Source: Gordonia hydrophobica NBRC 16057
GTDB lineage: Bacteria > Actinomycetota > Actinomycetes > Mycobacteriales > Mycobacteriaceae
Length of the DNA: 64,000 bases
Assembly: GCF_001592365.1 (NCBI RefSeq)
Contig: NZ_BCWU01000008.1
Span: 62,001 to 126,000 of the forward strand
Direction of reading: 5' to 3'
This document shows positions 42,935-55,008 of this stretch, one piece after another. A program made the translations under genes and the position numbers. The stretch's first letter is position 1, and every line of letters begins with the position of its first letter. The notes beneath the pieces are model-generated. The model worked only from the letters and a program-made list of their open reading frames with translations, ran no database searches and was not told the origin of the DNA.

Positions 42935-44112
42935 CTACGCAGCACCCCTTTGCTGATGATGGTCTTCTGGATCTCACTGGTGCCCTCACCGATGAGCAGG
43001 AACGGTGCCTCCCGCATGAGTCGCTCGATCTCGTACTCCGTGGAGTAGCCGTACCCGCCGTGAATGCGAAAGCTCTCCTGCGTCACTTCGGCGCAGTACT
43101 CGCTGGCGAGATACTTGGCCATGCCTGCGGCGACATCGTTGCGATCGCCGGAGTCCTTGAGCCGAGCGGCGTTCACCATCATCAGATGGGCCGCCTCCAC
43201 TTTGGTCGCCATCTCCGCGAGCTTGAACGAGATCGCCTGGTGGTCGACGATCGGCTTCCCGAAGGTGCGGCGCTGCTGCGCGTAGGCCGCCGCGAGCTCG
43301 AAACTGCGCAGGGCCACACCGCAGGCGCGAGCTGAGACGTTGACGCGCCCCACCTCGACGCCGTCCATCATGTGACCGAAGCCCTTCCCCGGCTCGCCAC
43401 CGAGGATGTCTGTGGCGGGTGCCCGATAGCCGTCGAAGACGAGCTCGGTGGTGTCGATGCCCTTGTAGCCCATCTTCTCGATCTTCCCCGGGATCGTGAT
43501 GCCGGGAACCACCTCGCCGAAGCCCGCCGGCTTCTCGATGAGGAAGGTCGTGAGATTCCGGTGGGGCTTCTCGGCCCCCTCGTCGGTCTTCACCAATGCC
43601 GCCACCAGCGACGACGTGCCGCCATTCGTCAACCACATCTTCTGGCCGTTGATCACATAGTCGTCGCCGTCGCGGACGGCACGCGTCCGGATCGCCGCGA
43701 CGTCGGATCCGAGCTCCGGCTCGGACATCGAGAAGGCGCCGCGCACCTCGCCGGTCGCCATACGCGGCAGGAAGCGCTGCTTCTGCTCGTCGGTCCCGTG
43801 CTGGCGGATCATGTACGCGGTGATGAAGTGCGTGTTGATGACCCCCGAGACGCTCATCCAACCGCGCGCCAACTCCTCCACGCACAGGGCGTACGTCAGC
43901 AGCGACTCGCCCAACCCGCCGTACTCGGTCGGAATCATCAGACCGAACAGCCCCATCTCCGCCATCTGATCGACGATCGCCTGCGGATAGGTGTCGGAGT
44001 GCTCCAGCTCCTGCGCGTTCGGAATGATCTCCTTGTCGACGAACGTCCGTACCGCGGCGAGCACGTCGGTCTGGAACTCAGTCAAGTCGGGAGTCTGCGC
44101 GAGTCGAGTCAC
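42922..44112 (-). CDS. Acyl-CoA dehydrogenase
   Basis: 396 residues. EYGGLGESLLTYALCVEELARGW near 63, ACAD signature MSEPELGSDVAAI near 130, YVINGQKMWLTNGGTSSLV near 153, RTFGKPIVDHQAISFKLAEMATKVEA near 283 and GGYGYSTEYEIERLMREAPFLLIGEGTSEIQKTII at the end. Here the EGT Glu is present, unlike in the enzyme at 25786. It is divergent from the nuo operon; an acyl-CoA dehydrogenase (fadE) lies in the corresponding mycobacterial neighbourhood. GTG at 44112. It feeds electrons to the respiratory chain through ETF; the acyl substrate is unknown. Confidence 0.93.
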   Translation of the reverse strand: MTRLAQTPDLTEFQTDVLAAVRTFVDKEIIPNAQELEHSDTYPQAIVDQMAEMGLFGLMIPTEYGGLGESLLTYALCVEELARGWMSVSGVINTHFITAYMIRQHGTDEQKQRFLPRMATGEVRGAFSMSEPELGSDVAAIRTRAVRDGDDYVINGQKMWLTNGGTSSLVAALVKTDEGAEKPHRNLTTFLIEKPAGFGEVVPGITIPGKIEKMGYKGIDTTELVFDGYRAPATDILGGEPGKGFGHMMDGVEVGRVNVSARACGVALRSFELAAAYAQQRRTFGKPIVDHQAISFKLAEMATKVEAAHLMMVNAARLKDSGDRNDVAAGMAKYLASEYCAEVTQESFRIHGGYGYSTEYEIERLMREAPFLLIGEGTSEIQKTIISKGVLRSYGL

Positions 44113-44308
44113 CGGGGATACGTCCTGTCGGATGCGTGAGTGCGGGCCACTGTGCGGCCCCGGACGTTGTCGTTATATCCCGCAACGACCGCCCTCCGAT
44201 AGCCCCTGAGAACCCGCATCCGCGTTTCCTCGTCCGCTCCGGTGCAGGCCACACCGCCCGGCACCGCGATTTCACCGAGAAGTCCCACAGCACACGCAAT
44301 TACGTGAG

Positions 44309-44330
44309 TAGGGTGTGGATTGAGTCACAC
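44309..44330 (+). promoter_or_regulatory. nuo promoter region with CRP/GlxR-like site
   Basis: TAGGGT (44309-44314) is a likely -10 box. It overlaps GTGTGGATTGAGTCACAC (44313-44330), which matches the CRP/GlxR consensus TGTGA-N6-TCACA except for one base (TGTGG). The dyad sits 59 bases before nuoA. Overlap with the -10 box would favour repression if both are real. The 276-base gap 44113-44388 shows nothing else distinctive. Confidence 0.5.
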
Positions 44331-44388
44331 GAAATAGTCAACGTGACGACAGTCTCGGACTCCCCGGAGAAGTGGAGGCGCAGCGGGC

Positions 44389-44751
44389 ATGAACGCTTAC
44401 GGACCGATCCTCGTACTCGGTGCCATCGCGGTGGCGTTCGCCGTGGTCTCGGTGGTCATCTCGTCCGTCGTCGGACCGCGCCGCTACAACCGAGCCAAAC
44501 TCGAAGCCTACGAGTGCGGCATCGAGACGCTCCCGCCGAGCGCAGGCCTGGTTCAGCGCATCCCGGTGAAGTACTACCTCACCGCCATGCTGTTCATCAT
44601 CTTCGACATCGAGATCGTCTTCCTCTACCCGTGGGCGGTCGCCTCCAACAGCCTCGGCTGGTTCGGCTTGATCGCCGTCGCCCTCTTCATCGTCAACGTC
44701 TCCGTCGCCTACGCCTACGAGTGGCGTCGCGGCGGGCTCCGCTGGGATTGA
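44389..44751 (+). CDS. nuoA: NADH-quinone oxidoreductase subunit A
   Basis: 120 residues with three membrane helices (about 5-28, 62-84, 89-110). The conserved loop after helix 1 reads [24 protein letters not shown], with the Cys-containing ECG motif near the quinone site, followed by [27 protein letters not shown]. It is the first gene of the complex I operon and sits in the membrane arm at the junction with the peripheral arm. GTGGAGG lies 8-10 bases before the ATG. A 124-base gap to nuoB is the longest in the operon. Confidence 0.97.
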   Translation: MNAYGPILVLGAIAVAFAVVSVVISSVVGPRRYNRAKLEAYECGIETLPPSAGLVQRIPVKYYLTAMLFIIFDIEIVFLYPWAVASNSLGWFGLIAVALFIVNVSVAYAYEWRRGGLRWD

Positions 44752-44875
44752 CAGGCGAGCACGCCCGAGTTCCGGACCCCGACTTCTCAACCGAATACGC
44801 ACGACGCGGACCGCCCACCCACAGCCCCGGGCGGCTCCCGCGGGACACGACGCACTGCACCAAGGAGGCACAGCG

Positions 44876-45430
44876 ATGGGCATCGAGGAGCAACTGCCGG
44901 GCGGTTTCCTGTTGACCACTGTCGAGAAGCTCGCCGGGTACATGCGCAAGGGGTCGCTCTGGCCCGCGACCTTCGGACTGGCGTGCTGCGCGATCGAGAT
45001 GATGGCGACCACCGCCGGCCGCTACGACCTCGCCCGGTTCGGCATGGAGGCGTTCCGCGCCTCGCCGCGGCAGGCAGACCTCATGATCGTCGCCGGCCGC
45101 GTGAGCCAGAAGATGGCTCCGGTCCTGCGCCAGATCTACGACCAGATGGCCGAACCCAAGTGGGTCCTGGCGATGGGCGTCTGCGCGTCGTCCGGCGGCA
45201 TGTTCAACAACTACGCGGTGGTCCAGGGCGTGGACCACGTGGTCCCGGTCGACATCTACCTTCCCGGCTGCCCGCCGCGTCCGGAGATGCTCCTGAACGC
45301 GATCCTCAAACTCCACGAGCAGATCCAGGAGATGCCGCTGGGCGTGCACCGCGAGGAGATCATCAAGGCCACCGAGACCGCCGCGCTGTCGGCCCCGGCG
45401 ACGCTGGAGCTGAAGGGGCTGCTGCGATGA
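44876..45430 (+). CDS. nuoB: NADH-quinone oxidoreductase subunit B
   Basis: 184 residues. It carries the terminal [4Fe-4S] cluster N2, which passes electrons to quinone. The ligands are tandem Cys37-Cys38 in [11 protein letters not shown], Cys103 in [11 protein letters not shown] and Cys132 in [38 protein letters not shown] is also diagnostic. AAGGAGG lies about 8 bases before the ATG. The stop overlaps nuoC as ATGA (45427-45430). Confidence 0.98.
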   Translation: MGIEEQLPGGFLLTTVEKLAGYMRKGSLWPATFGLACCAIEMMATTAGRYDLARFGMEAFRASPRQADLMIVAGRVSQKMAPVLRQIYDQMAEPKWVLAMGVCASSGGMFNNYAVVQGVDHVVPVDIYLPGCPPRPEMLLNAILKLHEQIQEMPLGVHREEIIKATETAALSAPATLELKGLLR

Positions 45431-46119
45431 GCAAGGAGGTCTCCCGCCCCGCCTCCGACCGCGCGGTGATCGGCACCCGCCACGGGCTGTTCGGCGCGCA
45501 GGACACCGGTGACACCTCGGGCTACGGCCGCCTGGTGACGCCGATCCCGATGCCCGGCACCATGTCTCGCCCGTTCGGCGGCTACTTCGACGAGATCGTC
45601 GACGAGCTCGAAGCCGGTCTCGCCCGCCGCGACATCGCCTTCGACGACGCCGTCGACAAGGTGGTCGTCGATCGCGGCGACCTCACCGTCTTCGTCGCCC
45701 GAACCCATCTGCTGCCGGTCGCCGCCACCCTGCGCGACGAGCCGTCGCTGCGCTTTGAACTGTGCCTCGGGGTGAGCGGCGTGCACTACCCCGACGAGAC
45801 CGGCCGCGAACTGCACGCGGTCTATCCGCTGCGGTCCATCACCCACAACCGGCGGATGCGCCTGGAGGTCGCGGTCCCCGACTCCGATCCGCACATCAGC
45901 ACCCTGCTGCCGGTCTATCCCACCAACGACTGGCACGAGCGCGAGACCTACGACTTCTTCGGCATCGTCTTCGACGGCCATCCGTCGTTGACCAGGATCG
46001 AGATGCCGGACGACTGGGAGGGGCATCCGCAGCGCAAGGACTATCCGCTCGGCGGCATCCCGGTGGAGTACAAGGGCACGACCATAGCGCCGCCCGACGA
46101 GCGGAGGCGGTACTTCTGA
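45427..46119 (+). CDS. nuoC: NADH-quinone oxidoreductase subunit C
   Basis: 230 residues, the 30-kDa subunit of the peripheral arm; it holds no cofactor. Signature [22 protein letters not shown] near 175 and [16 protein letters not shown] near 199. An N-terminal extension of about 55 residues before the conserved part is usual in actinobacteria. NuoC and NuoD are separate here, unlike the fused E. coli NuoCD. It overlaps nuoB by four bases and nuoD by one (TGATG at 46117-46121). Confidence 0.97.
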   Translation: MSKEVSRPASDRAVIGTRHGLFGAQDTGDTSGYGRLVTPIPMPGTMSRPFGGYFDEIVDELEAGLARRDIAFDDAVDKVVVDRGDLTVFVARTHLLPVAATLRDEPSLRFELCLGVSGVHYPDETGRELHAVYPLRSITHNRRMRLEVAVPDSDPHISTLLPVYPTNDWHERETYDFFGIVFDGHPSLTRIEMPDDWEGHPQRKDYPLGGIPVEYKGTTIAPPDERRRYF

Positions 46120-47426
46120 TGACCGGCCAGACCACCTTCACCGCCAGCGGACGCGACTGGGACGACGTCGTCCGTGCCGTCCGCGAGCGCGCCGCCGCAG
46201 GTCCGGACGACGAGCGGATCGTCGTCAACATGGGACCCCAGCACCCCTCGACGCACGGCGTGCTTCGCCTGATTCTGGAGATCGACGGCGAGACCGTCAC
46301 CGAGGCCCGCTGCGGGATCGGCTACCTCCACACCGGCATCGAGAAGAACCTCGAATACCGCACGTGGACGCAGGGCGTCGCGTTCGTGACGCGCATGGAC
46401 TACCTGTCGCCGTTCTTCAACGAGGTGGCCTACTGCCTGGCGGTGGAGAAGCTCCTCGGCATCACCGACGACATCCCGCCGCGTGCCTCCGTCATCCGCG
46501 TGCTCCTGATGGAGCTCAACCGCATCTCGTCGCATCTGGTGGCCTTGGCGACCGGCGGCATGGAGTTGGGCGCGGTGACGCCGATGTTCCTCGGGTTCAG
46601 CGCCCGCGAGAGGATCCTCGACCTCTTCGAGGACATCACCGGCCTGCGTATGAACCATGCGTTCATCCGGCCGGGCGGTATCGCACAGGACCTGCCGGAG
46701 GGCGCCGAGCAGAAGATCTCCGACACGCTCGACGCGCTGCCCGGCCAGATCCGCGAGGTGGAGGCGCTCCTCACCGAGAACTACATCTGGAAGGCCCGAA
46801 CTCAGGGCGTCGGCTATCTGGATCTGACCGGATGCATGGCGCTCGGCATCACCGGCCCGGTGCTCCGGTCCACCGGGCTGCCCTACGACCTGCGCAAGTC
46901 CGACCCGTACTGCGGCTACGAGAACTACGACTTCGACGTCATCACCGACAGCGGCTGCGACTCGTACGGGCGCTACCTCATCCGCGTCGAGGAGATGAAG
47001 CAGTCGATCCGCATCGCCCGCCAGTGCCTCGCCGCGTTGGAACCCGGACCGGTGATGGTGGCCGACCGCAAGCTGGCGTGGCCCGCCGACCTCGCGGTCG
47101 GTCCGGACGGGATGGGCAACTCGCCCGAGCACATCGCCGAGATCATGGGCATGTCGATGGAGTCGCTGATCCACCACTTCAAGCTCGTGACCGAAGGCAT
47201 GCGGGTCCCCGCCGGTCAGTGCTACGTGGCGATCGAGTCGCCGCGCGGCGAATTGGGAGTCCACCTGGTGTCCGACGGCGGCACCCGCCCGTACCGCGTG
47301 CATTTCCGCGACCCGTCGTTCACGAATCTGCAAGCCGTCGCCGCCATGTGCGAAGGCGGACTGGTGGCCGATGTGATCACCTCCGTGGCGAGCATCGACC
47401 CGGTGATGGGAGGTGTCGACCGATGA
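46119..47426 (+). CDS. nuoD: NADH-quinone oxidoreductase subunit D
   Basis: 435 residues, the 49-kDa subunit that with NuoB forms the quinone pocket. [21 protein letters not shown] near 36 contains the quinone-contact His. [13 protein letters not shown] near 71, [20 protein letters not shown] near 367 and [15 protein letters not shown] near 393 complete the family pattern inherited from the [NiFe] hydrogenase large subunit, without metal ligands. Start ATG at 46119 overlaps the nuoC stop. The end overlaps nuoE as ATGA. Confidence 0.98.
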   Translation: MTGQTTFTASGRDWDDVVRAVRERAAAGPDDERIVVNMGPQHPSTHGVLRLILEIDGETVTEARCGIGYLHTGIEKNLEYRTWTQGVAFVTRMDYLSPFFNEVAYCLAVEKLLGITDDIPPRASVIRVLLMELNRISSHLVALATGGMELGAVTPMFLGFSARERILDLFEDITGLRMNHAFIRPGGIAQDLPEGAEQKISDTLDALPGQIREVEALLTENYIWKARTQGVGYLDLTGCMALGITGPVLRSTGLPYDLRKSDPYCGYENYDFDVITDSGCDSYGRYLIRVEEMKQSIRIARQCLAALEPGPVMVADRKLAWPADLAVGPDGMGNSPEHIAEIMGMSMESLIHHFKLVTEGMRVPAGQCYVAIESPRGELGVHLVSDGGTRPYRVHFRDPSFTNLQAVAAMCEGGLVADVITSVASIDPVMGGVDR

Positions 47427-48132
47427 ACGAGCCGGTCTTCGTGGAAGTGACCGTCGGTCCGCCGGACGTCCCGACGTTCTCCACCGGAACGCCCCACCCG
47501 CCCGTCGAGTTCGACGGCCCCGACGCCTACTCGGCCGCCGACACGGCCGCACTCGCCGCGGACGCGGCGACGATCATCGCCAAGTATCCTCAGGCCCGAT
47601 CGGCGCTGCTGCCGCTGCTGCACCTGGTGCAGGGCCACGACGGCTACCTGACCCGCGCGGGCATCGAGTTCTGCGCACAGCAACTCGATCTGACGCCCGC
47701 CCAGGTCGCCTCGGTCGCCACCTTCTACACGATGTATCGCCGTGAACCGACCGGCGACTACTACGTCGGTGTGTGCACCAACGCCCTGTGTGCGGTGATG
47801 GGCGGCGACGAGATCATGTCGTCGCTGACCGATTCGCTCGGCATCGCCGACGGCGAGACCACCGACGACGGCCGCGTCACCGTCGAGCACATCGAGTGCA
47901 ATGCAGCGTGCGATCTCGCCCCCGTGGTGATGGTGAACTGGGAGTTCTTCGACAACCAGACGCCGGAATCGGTTCAGCAACTGGTCGCGGACCTGCGCAA
48001 CGGCGTCGCGCGAGCCCCGAGCCGGGGCCCGTCCACGCTGTGCACCTTCCGGCAGGCCGCCCGGCTCCTCGCCGGCGTCGACCCGGAACCCACGCCCGAA
48101 CTGCCCGGCTCCGAGGCCCAGGAGGCGCAGTC

Positions 48133-48136
<4 letters not shown>
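47423..48136 (+). CDS. nuoE: NADH-quinone oxidoreductase subunit E
   Basis: 237 residues, the 24-kDa thioredoxin-like subunit that binds the [2Fe-2S] cluster N1a. Ligands lie in [14 protein letters not shown] near 116-122 and [17 protein letters not shown] near 157-161. The four-helix bundle [30 protein letters not shown] precedes the fold. The C-terminal ~50 residues ([30 protein letters not shown]) are an actinobacterial extension. Overlaps nuoD and nuoF by four bases each. Confidence 0.97.
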
Positions 48137-49490
<1,354 letters not shown>

Positions 49491-49494
<4 letters not shown>

Positions 49495-51950
49495 CCGCTG
49501 CCGACTCCACCCGCGCCGACGGTTCGGCGCCGGTGCCCGACGACATGGTCACGCTGACGATCGACGACACCGAGGTCAGCGTGCCGAAGGGGACGCTGGT
49601 GATCCGTGCCGCCGAACTGGTGGGGGTCGAGATCCCCCGCTTCTGCGACCACCCGCTCCTCGCCCCCGCGGGCGCCTGCCGACAGTGTCTGGTGGACGTG
49701 GAGGGACAACGCAAGCCGATGGCGTCATGCACCATCGTGGCCACCGAGGGGATGATCGTCCGCACCCAGCACACCTCCGACGCGGCCAAGCGTGCGCAGG
49801 AGGGCGTGATGGAACTGCTCCTCATCAACCATCCGCTCGATTGCCCCACCTGCGACAAGGGCGGCGAGTGCCCGCTTCAGAACCAGGCGATGACCGCGGG
49901 ACGGCCGGTGTCGCGCTACGGCGGTGTGAAACGGACCTACACCAAGCCGGTCGCCCTCTCCAGCGAAGTGCTCCTGGACCGCGAGCGCTGCGTCCTGTGC
50001 GCACGCTGCACTCGGTTCTCCGACGAGATCGCAGGCGACCCGCTGATCGAGTTGGCCGAGCGCGGTGCACTGCAACAGGTCAGTGCGTATGCCGAGGAGC
50101 CGTTCGAGTCGTACTTCTCCGGCAACACCGTGCAGATCTGCCCGGTGGGGGCGCTCACGGGCGCCGCCTACCGGTTCCGGTCGCGGCCGTTCGACCTCAT
50201 CTCCTCGCCCAGCGTCTGCGAGCACTGCGCGGCGGGTTGCGCACAGCGGACCGATCACCGGCGCGGCACGGTGCTGCGTCGCCTGGCGGGCGACGACCCC
50301 GAAGTCAACGAGGAGTGGAACTGCGACAAGGGCCGCTGGGCGTTCACCTACACCACCCGACCGGACCGGATCACCCGGCCGCTGGTCCGCGGCGACGACG
50401 GCGAACTCCATGAGGCGGCGTGGTCGTACGCGCTGTCGGTCGCGGCCCGCGGACTGACCCGGGCGCGCGGTCGGGCGGGCGTGCTGCTCGGCGGCCGCAG
50501 CACCGTGGAAGACGCATACACCTACGGCAAGTTCGCTCGCGTGGTGCTCGGCACCAACGACGTCGACTTCCGCGCGCGCTTGCATTCGGCGGAGGAAGCC
50601 GACTTCCTCGCCGCGCACGTCGCGGGCAGCGGCATCGGACTCACCTATGCCGAACTCGAGAAGGCGCCAACTGTGCTCCTCGCCGGGCTGGAAGCCGAAG
50701 AGGAGTGCCCGGTGCTGTTCCTGCGGCTGCGCAAGGCCGTCCGTCGCCACGGGCAGAGCGTGTACTCAGTCGCCCCGTGGGCAAGCCCCGGCGTCACCAA
50801 ACTCGGTGGCACCCTTCTGCAGTGCGTGCCCGGACGGGAAGCCGCGGTGCTGCGCGACGCCCGTCTGCACGAGCTGCTCGCGGCGCCCGGCGCGGTGCTC
50901 CTCGTCGGGGAGCGCCTCGCCGGGTGCCCCGGCGCGCTGACCGCGGCCGCCGACCTCGCCGCCGCCACCGGTGCCCGCCTCGCCTGGGTTCCACGACGCG
51001 CCGGTGAACGCGGCGCGCTCGACGTGGGCGCGGCCCCCAACCTGCTCCCCGCCGGCCGACCGCTGTCCTCCGACCGCGCGCGCAGCGACCTCGCCGCCGT
51101 GTGGGGCACCCGGCCACCGGCGACACCCGGCCGCGACACCGCAGGCATGCTCGCCGCCCTCACCGCCGACGAGTTGTCCGCGGTGGTGATCGGCGGCGTC
51201 GAACTCGACGACCTGCCCGATCCCGCCGCCGCCGACGCCGCGCTGGCATCGGCCGACTTCGTCGTCAGCCTGGAGATGCGGCACAGTGCCGCGACCGCGC
51301 ACGCCGACGTGGTGCTGCCGGTCGCCGCGGTGGCGGAGAAGGCAGGCACCTTCGTCGACTGGGAGGGACGCCCGCGCCAGTTCGACGTCGCGCTGCCGCC
51401 CGCGCAGGGCGACGGGGGCACGCTCCCGCTCGCCGACCACCGGGTCCTGAACGCGCTGGCCCGCGAGATGGGCGTCGACCTGCACTGCGACGACACCGCA
51501 GCCATCCACGCCGAGTTCGGCGACATCGGCGCCTGGCACGACGAGCGGCACCTGCCCGCTCCGACGGGTCTCGCCGAGGCTCCGGTCCCGGGCAGCGGCG
51601 AAGCGATCCTCGCCTCGTGGCGCATGCTCCTGGACTTCGGCCGGATGCAGGACGGAGAACCGCATCTGGCGGGCACCGCCCGCGCGGCCACCGTTCGCCT
51701 GTCCGCGGCCACCGCCGCCGAGATCGGGGCGGTCGACGGCGCCCCCGTCCGGGTCGGCACCGACCACGGGGCCATCACGCTCCCGCTGACGGTCACCGAG
51801 CTGCCCGACCGCGTGGTGTGGCTGCCGATGAACTCACCGGGGTCACGCGTGTGCCCGATGCTGCGGGTGCAGCCGGGTGCCGTCGTCGCGATCTCGGCAG
51901 CCACGACCGACCCCGACCGGGTCGCTGCCGAGGGAGGCACCGGTGACTGA
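49491..51950 (+). CDS. nuoG: NADH-quinone oxidoreductase subunit G
   Basis: 819 residues, the 75-kDa iron-sulfur subunit. The N-terminal [2Fe-2S] ferredoxin domain ([22 protein letters not shown], then a further Cys in MASCT) is followed by the His-containing [18 protein letters not shown] and [18 protein letters not shown]...CPVGAL sites for N5 and N4. [10 protein letters not shown] with a Cys in [10 protein letters not shown] gives the N7 site, present only in some bacteria. The C-terminal ~570 residues are a molybdopterin-oxidoreductase-like domain without cofactor. Overlaps nuoF by four and nuoH by eight bases. Confidence 0.97.
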
Positions 51951-53274
51951 GTCGACGACGGCGCAGACCGTCTTCCCCGACCTGGACAGCTTCGGGCACG
52001 ACGCCTGGTGGCTGATCCTCGCCAAGGGCATCGCGATCTTCGCGTTCCTCGTCCTCACGGTGCTGGTCGGCATCCTCGCCGAACGCAAGATCATGGCGCG
52101 GATGCAGTACCGGATCGGCCCCAACCGCGTCGGCTGGCACGGCGCCCTGCAGTCGCTCGCCGACGGCGTGAAATTGGCGCTCAAGGAGGGCATGACGCCG
52201 TTCAGCGTCGACAAGGTGCTGTACTTCCTGGCGCCGGTGATCTCGGTGGTCCCCGCCATCATGGCGTTCGCCGTGATCCCCATGGGCCCGGAGGTCTCGG
52301 TGTTCGGGCACCGGACGCCGTTGCAGCTCACCGACCTGCCGATCGGCGTCCTCTACGTGCTCGCCATGGCGTCGATCGGCGTCTACGGCATCATCCTGGC
52401 CGGCTGGTCGTCGGGCTCCACCTATCCGCTGCTCGGCGCTCTGCGCTCCACCGCGCAGGTGATCTCGTACGAGATCGCGATGGGTCTGACGTTCGCCGCG
52501 GTGTTCCTGCTGTCGACGACCATGTCGACGTCGGAGATCGTCGCGGGGCAGGTGCATCACTGGTACGGACTGCTGCTGTTGCCGTCGTTCATCATCTACG
52601 CGATCTCGATGGTCGGTGAGACCAACCGCGCGCCGTTCGACCTCCCCGAAGCCGAGGGCGAACTGGTCGGCGGCTTCCACACCGAGTACTCGTCGCTCAA
52701 GTTCGCCATGTTCATGCTCGCCGAGTACATCAACATGGCAACCGTCTCCGCGCTCGCGACCACGCTGTTCCTCGGGGGTTGGCAGGCGCCGTGGCCGCTG
52801 TCGATCTGGGACGGCGCCAACTCCGGGTGGTGGCCGCTGCTGTGGTTCACCATCAAGATGTGGGCGTTCCTGTTCGTCTTCTTCTGGCTCCGCACCACGC
52901 TTCCGCGCCTGCGCTACGACCAGTTCATGGGTCTGGGCTGGAAGGTCCTCATCCCGTTCGCGCTCGGCTGGGTGATGGTCGTCGCCGTGATACACGAGGC
53001 CTTGCGCGATGCGTCGACATGGACGTCGAGCCTGGTCCTCGCCGTCGCGGGCATCGTCGTCACGGTGCCCTTGCTCATCGCGATCAAACGGGTCACCGTC
53101 GGCGGGGCCGCCGCCCCGCCTCCGCCCGCGACCGACAAGCCCTTCGATCCGATGGCCGGCGGCTTCCCCGTCCCGCCGATGCCCGGTCAGGTGCTGCCGA
53201 CGGCGGCACCGCGGATCGGATCCACCGCGACCACACCCACCACCCGATCTGCAGAGGAGGCCCCGCATGTCTGA
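51943..53274 (+). CDS. nuoH: NADH-quinone oxidoreductase subunit H
   Basis: 443 residues, eight membrane helices, joining the peripheral arm to the proton pumps and forming the quinone channel. Conserved loops: [33 protein letters not shown] near 47, and [27 protein letters not shown] near 225, with the acidic residues of the proton/quinone pathway. The C-terminal ~60 residues ([25 protein letters not shown]) are a Pro-rich cytoplasmic tail seen in actinobacteria. GTG at 51943 starts VTESTTAQ and overlaps nuoG by eight bases. Confidence 0.96.
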   Translation: MTESTTAQTVFPDLDSFGHDAWWLILAKGIAIFAFLVLTVLVGILAERKIMARMQYRIGPNRVGWHGALQSLADGVKLALKEGMTPFSVDKVLYFLAPVISVVPAIMAFAVIPMGPEVSVFGHRTPLQLTDLPIGVLYVLAMASIGVYGIILAGWSSGSTYPLLGALRSTAQVISYEIAMGLTFAAVFLLSTTMSTSEIVAGQVHHWYGLLLLPSFIIYAISMVGETNRAPFDLPEAEGELVGGFHTEYSSLKFAMFMLAEYINMATVSALATTLFLGGWQAPWPLSIWDGANSGWWPLLWFTIKMWAFLFVFFWLRTTLPRLRYDQFMGLGWKVLIPFALGWVMVVAVIHEALRDASTWTSSLVLAVAGIVVTVPLLIAIKRVTVGGAAAPPPPATDKPFDPMAGGFPVPPMPGQVLPTAAPRIGSTATTPTTRSAEEAPHV

Positions 53275-53848
53275 GTCGTCCACGAGTTCCGGGTCGTCCA
53301 AGCCCGACTCGTCACTGTTCCGGATTCCCGACGCGCTCGCCGGCTTCGGTGTCACGTTCGGCGGCATGTTCCGCAAGACCATCACCGAGGAGTACCCGGA
53401 GCACAAGGAGCCGACGTCACGGCGCTACCACGGACGCCACCAGCTCAACCGGTACGACGACGGGCTGGAGAAGTGCATCGGCTGCGAACTGTGCGCATGG
53501 GCGTGTCCGGCCGACGCGATCTACGTCGAGGGCGCCGACAACACCGAGGTGGGCCGCTACTCGCCCGGTGAACGCTACGGACGCGTGTACCAGATCAACT
53601 ACCTGCGGTGCATCGGCTGCGGTCTCTGCATCGAGGCGTGTCCCACGCGGGCACTGACGATGACCAACGACTACGAGATGGCCGGCCCCACGCGCGCCGG
53701 GATGATCTACGAGAAGCAGGACCTGCTGGCCCCCATGCTGGCGGGGATGACCCCGCCGCCGCACCCGATGGCCGACGGCGCCCGCCCGGAGAACTACTAC
53801 CGCGGCGACGTCGGGGCCGACGGGCTGAAGAAACCGAGCGACGCATGA
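53267..53848 (+). CDS. nuoI: NADH-quinone oxidoreductase subunit I
   Basis: 193 residues. It has two [4Fe-4S] ferredoxin motifs, [16 protein letters not shown] near 70 and [16 protein letters not shown] near 115 (clusters N6a and N6b), linking NuoG to NuoB. The N-terminus is a Ser-rich stretch and an amphipathic membrane-surface helix ([23 protein letters not shown]). Start ATG 53267 overlaps nuoH by eight bases; the end overlaps nuoJ by four. Confidence 0.97.
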   Translation: MSESSTSSGSSKPDSSLFRIPDALAGFGVTFGGMFRKTITEEYPEHKEPTSRRYHGRHQLNRYDDGLEKCIGCELCAWACPADAIYVEGADNTEVGRYSPGERYGRVYQINYLRCIGCGLCIEACPTRALTMTNDYEMAGPTRAGMIYEKQDLLAPMLAGMTPPPHPMADGARPENYYRGDVGADGLKKPSDA

Positions 53849-54711
53849 CCGGACTGCTGCTGGCGCAGGAGCTGACCCGAACCTCGAGCACCGAGGCGAT
53901 CACCTTCTGGGTGCTCGGCGTGATCGTCGTGATCGGCGCGCTCGGGGTGGTGCTGAGTCCCAAGGCCGTCTACTCCGCGGTGTTCCTCGCGATGACGATG
54001 ATCATCCTGGCCGTCTTCTACGTGATGCAGGGCGCGCTGTTCCTCGGCGTGGTGCAAGTGGTCGTCTACACCGGCGCAGTGATGATGCTGTTCCTGTTCG
54101 TGCTCATGCTGATCGGCGTCGACTCGTCCGAGTCGCTGGTGGAGACCATCAAGGGGCAACGACTGTCCGCCGTGGGATTGGGTCTCGGATTCGCTGTCCT
54201 GCTGATCGCCGCGATCGGCAGCGCGACGCTCAGCGTGTTCGCCGGAGCCCCCGACTACAGCCGTGGATCAGCGGCTTCGACGGGGCTCAGCACCGGCGGG
54301 AACGAGAACATCCGCGCGCTCGCGGAGCTGATCTTCGGCCGCTACCTGTGGGCGTTCGAACTCACCGGCGCCCTGCTGATCACCGCGACCCTCGGCGCGA
54401 TGGTCCTCGCGCACCGACCGCGTCTGGGACCGCGACGCGGTCAGCGCGAGCTGTCGATCGAGCGGTTCGCCAGCGGGTCGCATGCGACTCCGCTGCCGCC
54501 GCCCGGGGTGTACGCCCGGCACAACGCCGTCGACGTGCCTGCGCGCGAACCCGACGGCAGCCCGTCGTCGCTGTCGGTCAACGCCATGATCACCGCTCGC
54601 GACTTGAGCGCTCGGGAACTCCGGAGTCAGTCCGCGGGCCACGACGAGTCGACCCCCGATCAGGTGACCGGCGCCGCCGGCTCGGACTCGGAGCTGGAGG
54701 ACCACCGATGA
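53845..54711 (+). CDS. nuoJ: NADH-quinone oxidoreductase subunit J
   Basis: 288 residues. Five membrane helices in the first ~195 residues, with the conserved [32 protein letters not shown] segment (helix 3, the coupling pi-bulge region). The C-terminal ~95 residues are hydrophilic, rich in Ser, Arg and Pro, and without recognisable motif; E. coli NuoJ (184 residues) lacks them. This tail would lie in the cytoplasm and is a lineage feature worth comparing. Overlaps nuoI and nuoK by four bases. Confidence 0.95.
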   Translation: MTGLLLAQELTRTSSTEAITFWVLGVIVVIGALGVVLSPKAVYSAVFLAMTMIILAVFYVMQGALFLGVVQVVVYTGAVMMLFLFVLMLIGVDSSESLVETIKGQRLSAVGLGLGFAVLLIAAIGSATLSVFAGAPDYSRGSAASTGLSTGGNENIRALAELIFGRYLWAFELTGALLITATLGAMVLAHRPRLGPRRGQRELSIERFASGSHATPLPPPGVYARHNAVDVPAREPDGSPSSLSVNAMITARDLSARELRSQSAGHDESTPDQVTGAAGSDSELEDHR

Positions 54712-55007
54712 ATCCCGCCAATTATCTGTTCCTGTCCGCGCTCCTGTTCGCCATCGGCGCGGCAGGCGTGCTGATCCGACGCAACGCGATCGTGGTGTTC
54801 ATGTGCGTCGAGCTGATGCTCAACGCGGGCAACCTCGCGTTCGTGACGTTCGCCCGCATGCACGGCACCCTCGACGGCCAGGTGATCGCGTTCTTCACGA
54901 TGGTGGTCGCCGCGGCCGAGGTCGTCGTCGGTCTGGCGATCATCATGATGATCTTCCGCACTCGGAAGTCGGCCTCGGTCGACGACGCGAACCTGTTGAG
55001 GCGGTGA
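54708..55007 (+). CDS. nuoK: NADH-quinone oxidoreductase subunit K
   Basis: 99 residues, three membrane helices, MrpC-like. The two conserved membrane glutamates are visible in [18 protein letters not shown] (helix 2) and [14 protein letters not shown] (helix 3), both needed for proton coupling in studied complexes. Length matches the family (about 100). It overlaps nuoJ by four bases and is separated from nuoL by a single base. Confidence 0.97.
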   Translation: MNPANYLFLSALLFAIGAAGVLIRRNAIVVFMCVELMLNAGNLAFVTFARMHGTLDGQVIAFFTMVVAAAEVVVGLAIIMMIFRTRKSASVDDANLLRR

Positions 55008-55008
55008 C

